Below, one piece after another: positions 1 to 9,139 of a stretch of DNA of 64,000 nucleotides. Numbering within the stretch: position 1 is the stretch's first letter; every line of letters begins with the position of its first letter. A program made the translations under genes and the position numbers. Source of the DNA: Marinobacter nitratireducens. Lineage in GTDB: Bacteria > Pseudomonadota > Gammaproteobacteria > Pseudomonadales > Oleiphilaceae. A model generated the notes under the pieces. That model had not been told where the DNA came from, made no database searches, and was given only the letters and a program-made list of their open reading frames with translations. The stretch lies in assembly GCF_000708045.1 (NCBI RefSeq), contig NZ_ANIE01000003.1, forward strand, positions 310,001 to 374,000, read 5' to 3'.

Positions 1-1
1 A

Positions 2-577
2 GAGCACGAATTCAACGCGTCTACCTTTACTGCTCGTGTGTGCGCCTCCACGCTGTCTGACATTCATAGCTGTGTCACCGGAGCAATTGGCTCCCTGCGC
101 GGACCGCTGCACGGTGGTGCCAACGAGGCTGCCATGGAGCTGATTCAGAAGTTCCAGAGCCCGGAAGAGGCTGAAGCCGGCCTCATGGGTATGCTGGCGC
201 GCAAGGATAAGATCATGGGCTTCGGTCACGCGATCTACAGCGAATCGGATCCGCGTAACGTGATCATCAAGAAATGGTCCGAGAAGCTGGCACAGGAAGT
301 TGGCGATACCGTTCTTTACCCGGTGTCTGTCCGTTGCGAGGAAGTCATGTGGCGCGAGAAGAAGCTGTTCTGTAACGCGGACTTCTTCCATGCCTCTGCC
401 TATCACTTCATGGGCATTCCGACCGAGCTGTTTACGCCGATCTTTGTGATGTCACGGGTATCTGGCTGGACTGCTCACGTTAAGGAGCAGCGGGCCAACA
501 ATCGGATTATCCGTCCAAGTGCCGAGTACACCGGCCCGGAAAGTGAAGAGTGGCTGCCAATCGACCAGCGTAGCTAA
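2..577 (+). CDS. prpC: 2-methylcitrate synthase, C-terminal part (5' end outside window)
   Basis: The reading frame is open from base 2 and ends at TAA 575-577, giving 191 residues of a citrate-synthase-fold enzyme. Two active-site regions are visible: GPLHGGANEAAM near the start, and GFGHAIYSESDPR, which carries the catalytic His and the Asp-Pro-Arg stretch. The enzyme condenses propionyl-CoA with oxaloacetate to 2-methylcitrate. I call prpC rather than gltA because acnD and prpF follow directly on the same strand, which is the gene order of propionate catabolism in many gammaproteobacteria. The N-terminal half and any upstream prpR/prpB genes lie outside the window. Confidence 0.93.
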   Translation, partial: EHEFNASTFTARVCASTLSDIHSCVTGAIGSLRGPLHGGANEAAMELIQKFQSPEEAEAGLMGMLARKDKIMGFGHAIYSESDPRNVIIKKWSEKLAQEVGDTVLYPVSVRCEEVMWREKKLFCNADFFHASAYHFMGIPTELFTPIFVMSRVSGWTAHVKEQRANNRIIRPSAEYTGPESEEWLPIDQRS

Positions 578-588
578 GGGCAATTCGA

Positions 589-614
589 GGGCTGCCGCGG
601 GCAGCCCTGTTTTT
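589..614 (+). terminator. Hairpin with T-run between prpC and acnD
   Basis: A perfect 8-bp stem (GGGCTGCC at 589-596, GGCAGCCC at 600-607) with a 3-nt loop is followed by TGTTTTT. It lies between prpC and acnD, which otherwise look like one operon. It may therefore be a partial terminator or an mRNA-stabilising hairpin that lowers acnD-prpF expression relative to prpC. Confidence 0.7.
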
Positions 615-648
615 AGGACGAATGCCACGAATTGAGAGACCAACGACC

Positions 649-3273
649 ATGAATACTGAATACAGAAAGTCCCTTCCGGGTACCGACCTGGAATACTACG
701 ACACTCGCCAGGCGGTAGAAGCGATCCAGTCTGGGTCCTACGACAAGCTTCCGTACACCTCCAAGATTCTCGCCGAGCAGCTGGTTCGCCGCTGCGATTC
801 CGAGTCTCTGACCGATTCGCTGAAACAGCTGATCGAACGCAAGCGTGACCTGGATTTTCCCTGGTATCCGGCGCGGGTAGTGTGCCACGACATTCTCGGC
901 CAGACCGCGCTGGTGGATCTGGCTGGCCTGCGTGATGCTATTGCCGAAAAGGGCGGTGATCCTGCCAAGGTAAACCCGGTGGTTCCGACTCAGCTGATTG
1001 TGGACCACTCGCTGGCGGTCGAAGCGCCGGGCTTCGATCCGGACGCATTCGACAAGAACCGTGCGATCGAGGATCGTCGCAACGAAGACCGTTTCCACTT
1101 TATTGACTGGACCCGTACCGCGTTCAAAAACGTGGACGTGATTCCGGCCGGTAACGGCATCATGCACCAGATTAACCTGGAGAAGATGTCTCCGGTGATT
1201 CAGGACCGTGCTGACGACGATGGCCACCGCATTGCATTCCCGGATACCTGTGTTGGTACCGACAGCCATACGCCCCACATTGACTGCCTGGGCGTGATCG
1301 CCATTGGCGTTGGCGGCCTGGAAGCAGAGACCGTGATGCTCGGCCGTCCGTCCATGATGCGCCTACCGGATATTGTCGGTGTGAAACTGACTGGCAAACG
1401 TCAGCCCGGTATCACTGCGACCGATATCGTTCTGGCTATTACTGAATTCCTGCGTAAGGAACGTGTCGTCGGTGCGTATCTGGAATTCTTTGGTGAGGGC
1501 GCGTCCACACTGACCATTGGTGACCGTGCGACCATTTCCAATATGACACCGGAGTACGGCGCCACCGCAGGTATGTTCTACATTGACGAACAAACCATCG
1601 ATTATCTGAAACTGACTGGTCGTGAGCCGGAACAGGTTGATCTGGTGGAGAAATACGCCAAGGAAACCGGCCTGTGGGCAGACCAGATGACAGAAGCGCA
1701 GTACGAGCGCGTGCTGGAATTCGATCTCTCCACGGTCGAACGCAACATGGCTGGCCCGTCCAACCCGCATCGTCGCCTGCCGACGTCTGCATTGCATGAG
1801 CGCGGTATTGCGAAGGACCTGGACAAGGCCCTGGCTGAAGAAAAAGAAGGCAAGATGCCGGATGGTGCCGTCATCATCGCGGCCATTACCTCCTGTACGA
1901 ACACCTCCAACCCCCGTAACGTCGTGGCTGCTGGCCTGCTGGCGAAGAAGGCCAATGAGCTGGGGCTGATTCGTCAGCCGTGGGTGAAGTCTTCCTTTGC
2001 ACCGGGTTCCAAAGTTGCCCGTCTGTACCTCGAAGAAGCAGGATTGCTGCCCGAGTTGGAAAAGCTGGGCTTCGGTATCGTGGCCTACGCCTGCACCACC
2101 TGTAATGGGATGTCCGGTGCCCTGGATCCGAAGATCCAGCAGGAAATCATCGATCGTGACCTGTACGCCACGGCCGTGCTCTCGGGTAACCGTAACTTCG
2201 ACGGCCGGATTCATCCGTATGCGAAGCAAGCCTTCCTGGCGTCACCGCCGCTGGTGGTTGCCTACGCGATCGCCGGTACCGTCCGTTTTGATATCGAACA
2301 GGATGCGCTTGGGTACGACAAAGACGGCAATGCCATCACGTTGAAGGATATTTGGCCTTCGGATGAAGAGATCGATCGCATCGTTGGCGAATACGTGAAG
2401 CCTGAGCAGTTCAACCAGGTTTATATCCCGATGTTCGATCTGGGTGACGCAGAGCAGGCCGAAAGCCCGCTGTACGACTGGCGTCCGAAGTCCACCTACA
2501 TTCGCCGCCCGCCATACTGGGAAGGTGCTCTCGCTGCGGAGCGCACCCTGACCGGTATGCGTCCGCTAGCGGTGCTGGGCGACAACATCACAACGGATCA
2601 CCTGTCTCCGTCCAATGCCATCATGATGGACTCCGCTGCGGGTGAATACCTGCACAAGATGGGCTTGCCGGAGGAAGACTTTAACTCCTATGCAACGCAC
2701 CGTGGTGACCACCTGACTGCACAGCGTGCAACCCTGGCCAACCCGAAGATCCTGAACGAAATGGTTCGCGACGAGAACGGCGAAATCATCCAGGGTTCAC
2801 TGGCGCGCCTGGAGCCGCAAGGCGAAGTCAAGCGTATGTGGGATGTCATTGAAACCTACATGGAGCGCAAACAGCCGCTGATCATCGTTGCCGGCGCTGA
2901 TTATGGTCAGGGCTCGTCCCGCGACTGGGCCGCCAAAGGTGTTCGCCTTGCAGGTGTTGAAGCGATCGTGGCGGAAGGTTTCGAGCGCATCCATCGTACC
3001 AACCTGGTGGGCATGGGCGTTCTGCCCCTGCAGTTCAAGGAAGGGGAGACCCGCAATACCTATAACATCGACGGTACTGAAACCTATGATGTGAAGGGTG
3101 ATATCGCCCCGGGTGCAGAGCTGACTCTGATTATTCATCGCAAGAATGGCGAGAGCGTTGAAGTGCCAGTGATCTGCCGCCTCGATACCGCTGCCGAGCT
3201 GAGCATCTATTCTGCGGGCGGCGTATTGCAGCGCTTTGCCAACGACTTCCTGGAGTCAGAGGGGGCAGCATGA
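649..3273 (+). CDS. acnD: Fe/S-dependent 2-methylisocitrate dehydratase AcnD
   Basis: This 874-residue protein is an aconitase-family dehydratase that converts 2-methylcitrate to 2-methyl-cis-aconitate with PrpF. The 4Fe-4S ligands are visible: Cys416 in SCTNTSNP, and Cys482 and Cys485 in ACTTCNGMSG. The C-terminal swivel domain contains the YGQGSSRDWAAKG substrate-binding loop. An in-frame ATG at 622 would add nine residues. I chose ATG 649 because the protein then begins MNTEYRKSLPGT, as AcnD proteins usually do, and a GAGAG lies upstream. Its stop overlaps the prpF start (ATGA), indicating translational coupling. Confidence 0.95.
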   Translation: MNTEYRKSLPGTDLEYYDTRQAVEAIQSGSYDKLPYTSKILAEQLVRRCDSESLTDSLKQLIERKRDLDFPWYPARVVCHDILGQTALVDLAGLRDAIAEKGGDPAKVNPVVPTQLIVDHSLAVEAPGFDPDAFDKNRAIEDRRNEDRFHFIDWTRTAFKNVDVIPAGNGIMHQINLEKMSPVIQDRADDDGHRIAFPDTCVGTDSHTPHIDCLGVIAIGVGGLEAETVMLGRPSMMRLPDIVGVKLTGKRQPGITATDIVLAITEFLRKERVVGAYLEFFGEGASTLTIGDRATISNMTPEYGATAGMFYIDEQTIDYLKLTGREPEQVDLVEKYAKETGLWADQMTEAQYERVLEFDLSTVERNMAGPSNPHRRLPTSALHERGIAKDLDKALAEEKEGKMPDGAVIIAAITSCTNTSNPRNVVAAGLLAKKANELGLIRQPWVKSSFAPGSKVARLYLEEAGLLPELEKLGFGIVAYACTTCNGMSGALDPKIQQEIIDRDLYATAVLSGNRNFDGRIHPYAKQAFLASPPLVVAYAIAGTVRFDIEQDALGYDKDGNAITLKDIWPSDEEIDRIVGEYVKPEQFNQVYIPMFDLGDAEQAESPLYDWRPKSTYIRRPPYWEGALAAERTLTGMRPLAVLGDNITTDHLSPSNAIMMDSAAGEYLHKMGLPEEDFNSYATHRGDHLTAQRATLANPKILNEMVRDENGEIIQGSLARLEPQGEVKRMWDVIETYMERKQPLIIVAGADYGQGSSRDWAAKGVRLAGVEAIVAEGFERIHRTNLVGMGVLPLQFKEGETRNTYNIDGTETYDVKGDIAPGAELTLIIHRKNGESVEVPVICRLDTAAELSIYSAGGVLQRFANDFLESEGAA

Positions 3274-4439
3274 GCTTCGCACCTCAAATAAAGGTACCCG
3301 CCACCTACATGCGTGGCGGAACGAGCAAAGGTGTGTTCTTCCGGCTGCAGGATCTGCCGGAAGCCTGCCAGGTCCCGGGTGAAGCCCGGGACAAGCTCCT
3401 GCTGAGGGTGATTGGAAGTCCTGATCCGTATCAGAAGCAGACGGACGGTATGGGCGGCGCAACCTCCAGTACCTCCAAAACGGTGATTCTGGCTGAGCCG
3501 ACTCAGGCGGATCACGATGTGGACTATCTGTTCGGCCAGGTTTCCATCGACAAGCCGTTCGTAGACTGGAGCGGTAACTGCGGGAACCTGACAGCGGCGG
3601 TTGGGGCTTTCGCCATCAATGGTGGCTTCGTTGACAAAGACCGGATTCCGGAAAATGGCACCTGTACCGTTCGGATCTGGCAGGCCAACATCAAGAAAAC
3701 GATTGTGGCCCACGTGCCGATTACCAATGGTGAAGTCCAGGAAACCGGCGATTTTGAGCTCGACGGGGTAACCTTCCCGGCGGCCGAAGTGCAGATCGAG
3801 TTCATGGACCCCGCTGATGGTGAAGGAGCGATGTTCCCGACAGGCAATTTGGTCGATGATCTTGAGGTTCCCGGGGTAGGGGTCCTCAAGGCCACCATGA
3901 TCAACGCCGGCATCCCGACCATCTTCGTGAATGCCGATGCCATTGGATACAAGGGCACTGAACTGCAGGACGACATCAACAGCGATCCCAAGGCGCTCGA
4001 AATGTTTGAAACCATCCGCGCCCATGGGGCCGTGAAAATGGGTCTGATCTCGGATGTCAGCGAGGCTGCGGCACGCCAGCACACCCCGAAGGTCGCGTTT
4101 GTTGCCAGCCCGCAAGATTACATCGCCTCCAGTGGCAAAGCCATTGCCGCCGTAGACATTGACGTACTGGTTCGGGCTATGTCCATGGGTAAGCTGCATC
4201 ATGCCATGATGGGCACCGCAGCTGTGGCCATCGCAACCGCGTCGGCCATACCCGGTACCCTGGTGAACCTCGCCGCTGGTGGCGGTGATCGCAACCAGGT
4301 AACCTTCGGTCATCCCTCCGGAACCTTGCGCGTTGGCGCCGAGGCAAAGGAGGTGCACGGTCAATGGACAGCAACGAAAGCCATCATGAGCCGGAGTGCT
4401 CGGGTGTTGATGGAGGGCTGGGTTAGGGTGCCTGGTTGA
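3270..4439 (+). CDS. prpF: 2-methylaconitate cis-trans isomerase PrpF
   Basis: This 389-residue protein of the PrpF/DUF453 family has the diaminopimelate-epimerase-like fold. It works with AcnD in the methylcitrate cycle. Family hallmarks are visible: MRGGTSKGVFF near residue 12, GGATSSTSKT, and the SGNCGN loop. The start codon overlaps the acnD stop by four bases (ATGA), so translation is probably coupled. The gene ends just before a strong terminator, making it the last gene of the prp operon. Confidence 0.95.
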   Translation: MSFAPQIKVPATYMRGGTSKGVFFRLQDLPEACQVPGEARDKLLLRVIGSPDPYQKQTDGMGGATSSTSKTVILAEPTQADHDVDYLFGQVSIDKPFVDWSGNCGNLTAAVGAFAINGGFVDKDRIPENGTCTVRIWQANIKKTIVAHVPITNGEVQETGDFELDGVTFPAAEVQIEFMDPADGEGAMFPTGNLVDDLEVPGVGVLKATMINAGIPTIFVNADAIGYKGTELQDDINSDPKALEMFETIRAHGAVKMGLISDVSEAAARQHTPKVAFVASPQDYIASSGKAIAAVDIDVLVRAMSMGKLHHAMMGTAAVAIATASAIPGTLVNLAAGGGDRNQVTFGHPSGTLRVGAEAKEVHGQWTATKAIMSRSARVLMEGWVRVPG

Positions 4440-4448
4440 GTAAACAGG

Positions 4449-4476
4449 GGGTCAGGCAAAAGCCTGGCCCTTTTTT
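4449..4476 (+). terminator. Rho-independent terminator of the prp operon
   Basis: GGGTCAGGC (4449-4457) pairs with GCCTGGCCC (4462-4470) around an AAAA loop, with one T-G wobble, followed by six T. It closes the prpC-acnD-prpF unit and separates it from the exopolysaccharide operon. Confidence 0.9.
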
Positions 4477-4528
4477 ATATAAATTAACGAGTTACTGCGA
4501 ATAGTTTAATAACTTCACAATCAAGTAA

Positions 4529-4556
4529 TTGAACTTTCTAGCGATTTCGTTAAAAT
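4529..4556 (+). promoter_or_regulatory. Putative sigma-70 promoter of the EPS operon
   Basis: TTGAAC (4529-4534), a 16-bp spacer and TAAAAT (4551-4556) lie in the A+T-rich gap between the prp terminator and the first EPS gene. The untranslated leader would be about 65 nt. No -24/-12 sigma-54 element is visible here, so the core EPS operon seems to be controlled differently from the PEP-CTERM genes. This is a consensus match only. Confidence 0.5.
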
Positions 4557-4629
4557 CGTGCAACATCTTGTTACATTTCCTGCAACGGACGCTTGTAGTA
4601 CGACAGTGTGAACAGCACAAGGAGTCGGC

Positions 4630-6042
4630 GTGGCCCACGTCAGATTGTTCAGACACTATATCCACCTGCCTTTTGTCATCCTAGGTCTGATTGACTTTGC
4701 GGTCCTCGCCCTGGCTTTGGCTCTTGCCACGTTTTTCCGCTTTTTTGGCGATGTGGATCTCTTCTTCGGCAACATAATGTTTGTCGTGCCTTCCTGTATT
4801 GTTTTCTCTGCGCTTAACCTCGTGGTCATGATCGCGCTTGGTGTCCATCAATCGCGAGTTGAGGAAGGCATGTCCGGCATGATGCTCCGGACAATCATGG
4901 CATTGATCATTGCGCTACCTTTGTGCGGTTTTGCCTGGTTTCTCGGCAGCGACTGGCTATGGTATCTCGGTGATAGCGGTGTACTCACCTCTGCCTCAGT
5001 GTTTGGTGTATTTCTGTTAGGTATCGCCAGGTCTGTGTTCTTTGTTCTGGTTGGCAAGGACGCTTTCAAGCGTAAGGTTCTCGTGCTGGGTGCCGGGGTG
5101 CGAGCACGCCAATTGCTTCAGGATCTAACCACGCCATTCAATCGAAAGGGGTTTGTGCTTGCCGGCTTTGTACCCATGCCGGATGCACCGGTGGAAGTTA
5201 ATGAGAAATACCTCCTCAACGTGCCTGGCTCCTTACACGATTATATCCTTCGGAACCCTGTCGCCGAGATCGTTGTCGCGGTCGATGACCGCCGCAAGGG
5301 GTTGCCCATGGAGGACCTCCTCGAATGCAAGATGGAAGGCATTCGCATCGTCGACGGAGCAAATTTCTATGAGCGAGAATCCCGCAAGGTTGCTCTGGAG
5401 ATGATCACACCAGGCTGGCTGGTGTTTTCTGATGGTTTCAAGGTGTCATCAGTATTCGGGGTAGGAAAACGTTCCCTCGACCTACTTGCCGCGGGTGCGC
5501 TATTCATCGTGACTTGCCCTTTCATGCTGCTGACTGCAATTGCCATCAAACTTGAAGATGGCTGGAAGTCACCCGTCTTTTACAGTCAGGAACGAGTCGG
5601 GTTGAACGGAAAGCCGTTCATGGTTCACAAGTTTCGATCGATGATCACTGACGCTGAAAAAGACGGCGCTGTCTGGGCCAAGAAGAACGATGCCCGCGTG
5701 ACCAAAGTTGGCGAGTTCATCAGGAAGGTCAGGATTGATGAGCTTCCACAAATCTTTAATGTCCTAAACGGTACCATGGCATTTGTCGGACCACGGCCGG
5801 AACGCCCGGTCTTCGTGGAGCAGCTGACAGAGAAAATCCCATTCTATAATGAGCGTCACCGGGTCAAACCCGGCCTGACTGGATGGGCCCAACTGTGCTT
5901 TGCCTATGCTGATAACGAGGAAGACACTCGGGAGAAGCTTCGGTACGACTTGTACTACATTAAGAACCAGAGTCTGCTGCTGGATTTGTTGGTTATAATT
6001 CAGACAGTAGAGGTGGTATTGTTCAAGAAGGGTTCCCGGTGA
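4630..6042 (+). CDS. Undecaprenyl-phosphate sugar phosphotransferase, XrtA/PEP-CTERM type
   Basis: This 470-residue polyprenyl-phosphate sugar-1-phosphate transferase is predicted to start EPS repeat-unit synthesis on undecaprenyl phosphate at the inner membrane. The N-terminal part has four hydrophobic helices (residues about 12-125), then a CoA-binding-like Rossmann region (VLVLGAGVRARQLL), a further membrane helix near 285, and the C-terminal bacterial sugar transferase domain with HKFRSM, RIDELPQ and FVGPRPERP. The start is GTG 4630, preceded by AAGGAG at 4619-4624. It resembles the PEP-CTERM-associated sugar transferase family (TIGR03013), judged from the motifs and context. It heads an operon running to 18462. 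Confidence 0.92.
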   Translation: MAHVRLFRHYIHLPFVILGLIDFAVLALALALATFFRFFGDVDLFFGNIMFVVPSCIVFSALNLVVMIALGVHQSRVEEGMSGMMLRTIMALIIALPLCGFAWFLGSDWLWYLGDSGVLTSASVFGVFLLGIARSVFFVLVGKDAFKRKVLVLGAGVRARQLLQDLTTPFNRKGFVLAGFVPMPDAPVEVNEKYLLNVPGSLHDYILRNPVAEIVVAVDDRRKGLPMEDLLECKMEGIRIVDGANFYERESRKVALEMITPGWLVFSDGFKVSSVFGVGKRSLDLLAAGALFIVTCPFMLLTAIAIKLEDGWKSPVFYSQERVGLNGKPFMVHKFRSMITDAEKDGAVWAKKNDARVTKVGEFIRKVRIDELPQIFNVLNGTMAFVGPRPERPVFVEQLTEKIPFYNERHRVKPGLTGWAQLCFAYADNEEDTREKLRYDLYYIKNQSLLLDLLVIIQTVEVVLFKKGSR

Positions 6043-6105
6043 TTTGATCTGAGCCGGTAAGAGCTGTGTGGGTTGTAATTCATGGATAAGAAGAGAGGAA
6101 CCACT

Positions 6106-6750
6106 ATGTCGAGGGCGATTTTCAAACGGGCGGCGTTGCTTTCCACTTTTGCAGTAGTTCTGCTGAGCGGGTGTGCGTCAACAACCTCATCATCTCCAGA
6201 GAAAATTGAGCAGGCACTGGCTCCTCTGCCCTCAGAGGAAGCGAAAGACTACGTTTTGGGGCCCACGGATGTGGTCCAGGTGTCTGTGTGGAGAAACGAC
6301 GACCTCAGTATTTCGGTACCTGTACGTCCCGACGGGAAGATCTCTGTACCACTGGTGGGTGATGTGGTTGCAAGTGGCCGCACTCCCGAAGCGCTTGCTG
6401 AATCGATCGAAACTTCATTGATGCAGTACATTCGGGAGCCTCAGGTAAGTATCGTTGTTACGTCAATGGGTAGTCACGAATACACCGACCGGGTGCGTGT
6501 GACGGGTGCTGTGGCCCAACCTACCTCTGTGGCGCATCGCGACGGTATGACGGTGCTTGATATGATCCTTGGTGCGGGTGGCGTCACGCCGTTTGCGGCT
6601 CCAAACAATTCAATGCTTTACCGTGTCCACAAGGGGAGCGTAGTTGCGATTCCTGTTCGTCTTGGGGATATCCTCGAAAGGGGGGATGTCGAAACGAACT
6701 ATTCTCTGAGACCCGGCGACATCGTCACAGTTCCAGAACGTAGCCTGTAA
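6106..6750 (+). CDS. Polysaccharide export lipoprotein (Wza/SLBB family)
   Basis: This 214-residue periplasmic/outer-membrane export protein has a lipoprotein signal (MSRAIFKRAALL, lipobox LSGC). A Poly_export domain follows (YVLGPTDVVQVSVWRNDDLS through VRPDGKISVPLVGDV), then an SLBB-like segment (RVTGAVAQPTSV). ATG 6106 is preferred over the in-frame ATG 6082 because it gives an immediate signal peptide and follows AGAGAGGA at a good distance. It should form the outer-membrane exit for the EPS with the Wzz-like protein encoded next. The length is short compared with full Wza, which is usual for XrtA-type loci. Confidence 0.9.
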   Translation: MSRAIFKRAALLSTFAVVLLSGCASTTSSSPEKIEQALAPLPSEEAKDYVLGPTDVVQVSVWRNDDLSISVPVRPDGKISVPLVGDVVASGRTPEALAESIETSLMQYIREPQVSIVVTSMGSHEYTDRVRVTGAVAQPTSVAHRDGMTVLDMILGAGGVTPFAAPNNSMLYRVHKGSVVAIPVRLGDILERGDVETNYSLRPGDIVTVPERSL

Positions 6751-6791
6751 TTTGCTTGTCGTTGATGTTTAAGCAGGAATAGGTACCAAAA

Positions 6792-8318
6792 ATGGCATTA
6801 CCTCTAAGCCAACTGCCACGTGAAGCCATCCGCGAAGTGCGGTCACGAAAGTGGTTGGCCTTCTTTTTGTTTGCTGCTGTTAGCATGGCTGTATTGGCGG
6901 TGGGCTATTTGTGGCCATACAAGTACCAGTCAAGTGTAGTGATATTCGTGGACGACCAGAATATCATTCGCCCACTCATGGAAGGCAGTGCGGTTACTAC
7001 GAAGATTAATGAGCGAGCATCTGCAGCAAAGGAACTGTTGTGGTCCCGCAATGTAATCGAGAAAATTGCCCGGGATCCCGATATATATGGAGAGGGCACG
7101 TCTGATATCGGCCCGGCCGAACTTGAAGGTCGCATTGCAGGTTTGAGGGGAAACTTGATTGTCCGGCCCCGGGGTGACTCCTATTTCAGTATTGAATACA
7201 CCGATAATTCTCAGCTTCGAGCGTTCAAGATTGCGCAACGCCTTGGGCAGTTGTTCATAGAAGAGAATAACGAGCGAAAGCGGGCTGAAAGTCGCGCAGC
7301 ATACGAATTCATCGATAAACAGGTGAAGTCTTATGAACAGCAACTCGCTCAGGTTGAGCGTAATCTGAAGGACTTCCTCTCGGAAAACGTGGATGGAACG
7401 GAGTCGGAAGCAAATAGCCGGATGGCAGACCTGCGGCGTCAGCTAGAGCTTGCGACTCTTGAACGTGAGGAGCTTGAGACTCGTGCTGCCTCACTGCAGC
7501 AGCAACTGAATAGCCTGTCTCCATCGCTGACACAGAAGAAAACAGAAGACTCATTCCAGCAGAGAATCAATGCCCTTCAGGCTCGTTTAGATACTCTCAG
7601 ATTGCAGTATCACGATAGCTACCCCGATATTGTCATTCTTCAGGAGCAACTGACTGAACTCAAGAATCAACGTAGGCAAGCCCTGGCGAACAGTGCTTCC
7701 GAGGATACGGCTGTTGAAGGGGAAAGCGTCGCAAACCCGGTGTATCAGGAAGTCCGATCCGAGCTGGTAACCACGCGCGCGGATGCCCAAACCATTCAGA
7801 CGCGAATCAGGTCGATTGAGCGCTTGATCCAGGAACAGGCCAAACGTATGGAGCGTATCCAGGGAAACAAGGCCCAGTATTCTGAGCTCACCAGGGATAT
7901 GGAAGTCAACAAGCAGATCTATGACGACCTGTTGAAGCGCAGAGAGAAGGCGCGTGTTTCCATGCATTTGGATATCGAAGGCCAAGGTCTTAACTACAGA
8001 ATTAATGAGACTGCTCAATACCCATTATCTCCTGACGGGCCACGCTTCGAGTTGTTCGCAATCGCGGGGTTGCTGATTGGTATCGCTGCGCCTTTTGGAG
8101 CGGCGGTTGGTTGGGCCCAGGTTGATCCCCGGATTCGTGTTCGGGAGCAAATTGAGGAAGTGTTTGAGTTTCCAGTGCTGGAACAGCTTCCGGAAGTGAG
8201 AACTCCTTATGAGAAACGCAAAGACAGAAAGGTCACCGCTGTGATTATTGTCTTTAGCCTCATCGTTGTTGCTGTTTACCTGGGATTTGCCGGGGCAACT
8301 GTTTTCGGGGTGAATTAA
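6792..8318 (+). CDS. Chain-length determinant (Wzz/PCP family), XrtA-associated
   Basis: This 508-residue polysaccharide co-polymerase has an N-terminal membrane helix (residues about 24-42), a long periplasmic region rich in heptad-like Glu/Leu/Gln coiled coil (about 165-390), a proline-containing helix near 410-435 (PLSPDGPRFELFAIAG), and a further C-terminal membrane segment (about 482-503). It controls polymer length and bridges the inner membrane to the export lipoprotein. The architecture matches the PEP-CTERM-associated chain-length family (TIGR03007). Its last base is the first base of the next gene, so expression is coupled with the ATPase-like partner. Confidence 0.9.
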   Translation: MALPLSQLPREAIREVRSRKWLAFFLFAAVSMAVLAVGYLWPYKYQSSVVIFVDDQNIIRPLMEGSAVTTKINERASAAKELLWSRNVIEKIARDPDIYGEGTSDIGPAELEGRIAGLRGNLIVRPRGDSYFSIEYTDNSQLRAFKIAQRLGQLFIEENNERKRAESRAAYEFIDKQVKSYEQQLAQVERNLKDFLSENVDGTESEANSRMADLRRQLELATLEREELETRAASLQQQLNSLSPSLTQKKTEDSFQQRINALQARLDTLRLQYHDSYPDIVILQEQLTELKNQRRQALANSASEDTAVEGESVANPVYQEVRSELVTTRADAQTIQTRIRSIERLIQEQAKRMERIQGNKAQYSELTRDMEVNKQIYDDLLKRREKARVSMHLDIEGQGLNYRINETAQYPLSPDGPRFELFAIAGLLIGIAAPFGAAVGWAQVDPRIRVREQIEEVFEFPVLEQLPEVRTPYEKRKDRKVTAVIIVFSLIVVAVYLGFAGATVFGVN

Positions 8319-9139
8319 TGAGAGACTTTGATGCCGGCAAGAATGTTGAGCCTATTCCGGAGGATCAGCCGCCTGAGAATGCCGGTGACTGGAACGACTC
8401 AAGGCTTCTAGTTCCCAGTTCACTCGAACTCGGTAGCGGGGCGGTAGACAAGTATGTCATCAGTAAACAGATTTCTCGGATGCAAGAGCCGCGACGTCTT
8501 ACTAATGACGACCTGGACGAGCGCAGAATCATTTACCCCGAATCCCCAAACCGAGATCTCGTCAATCGATTTCGTAATCTCCGGACCAAACTTCTTGAAC
8601 GTTCCGGGGGCAACAACTTCACGATTGTTGTCAGTGGGGCTTCAGAGGGCGCAGGTTCATCTTTCGTAGCGTTGAATCTGGCAGCCGCATTCGCATTTGA
8701 TCATGCCAAAACGGCTTTGGTCATTGACTGCAATTTGAGAGAGCCAGCGTTGCATTCATCTCTCGACATCATTCCTGAAAACGGCTTAACAGATTTCCTC
8801 GACGATCCTGACTTCGATATCGGGCGCATTCTTTACCCAACCGGAATTCCACGTCTACGTCTTATTCCTGCGGGTAGCCGGCGGGAAACGCCTGCCGAGT
8901 TCTTTACTTCTTTCCGGATGAAACAGTTCTTGCAAGCCGTGCGTCGCCGCTACCCCGATCGGTTTATTGTTCTGGACACCGCGCCGATTTCCGATTCACC
9001 TGACGCACGTATTTTGACAGAGCTATGTGACTACGGCCTGTTGGTTGTACCACATGGAAAAATCACAACGGCTGGCGTTGAGCAGGCCGCTGGGGCGTTC
9101 AGTCGGGAGAAGTTTGTAGGGGCAGTGATCAATGGATAG
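8318..9139 (+). CDS. BY-kinase-like P-loop ATPase with degenerate Walker A
   Basis: This 273-residue cytoplasmic partner of the chain-length protein is related to bacterial tyrosine autokinases of XrtA loci (TIGR03018-like). Walker A' (VIDCNLREP, Asp137) and Walker B (FIVLDTAP, Asp220) are present. The P-loop, however, reads S-E-G-A-G-S-S-F at residues 109-116, where the family has P-G-E-G-K-T/S. The invariant lysine is serine 114, and no Tyr-rich C-terminal tail exists, since the protein ends FVGAVING. It may be a pseudokinase acting as a scaffold, or use ATP in an atypical way. It overlaps the next gene by eight bases. Confidence 0.8.
   Translation: MRDFDAGKNVEPIPEDQPPENAGDWNDSRLLVPSSLELGSGAVDKYVISKQISRMQEPRRLTNDDLDERRIIYPESPNRDLVNRFRNLRTKLLERSGGNNFTIVVSGASEGAGSSFVALNLAAAFAFDHAKTALVIDCNLREPALHSSLDIIPENGLTDFLDDPDFDIGRILYPTGIPRLRLIPAGSRRETPAEFFTSFRMKQFLQAVRRRYPDRFIVLDTAPISDSPDARILTELCDYGLLVVPHGKITTAGVEQAAGAFSREKFVGAVING

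Noticed and set aside
613..4364. Long open frames on the minus strand opposite acnD and prpF (up to 385 codons).
   Set aside because: They are antisense to clearly conserved genes, show no family motifs or ribosome sites, and follow from the high-G+C codon structure.
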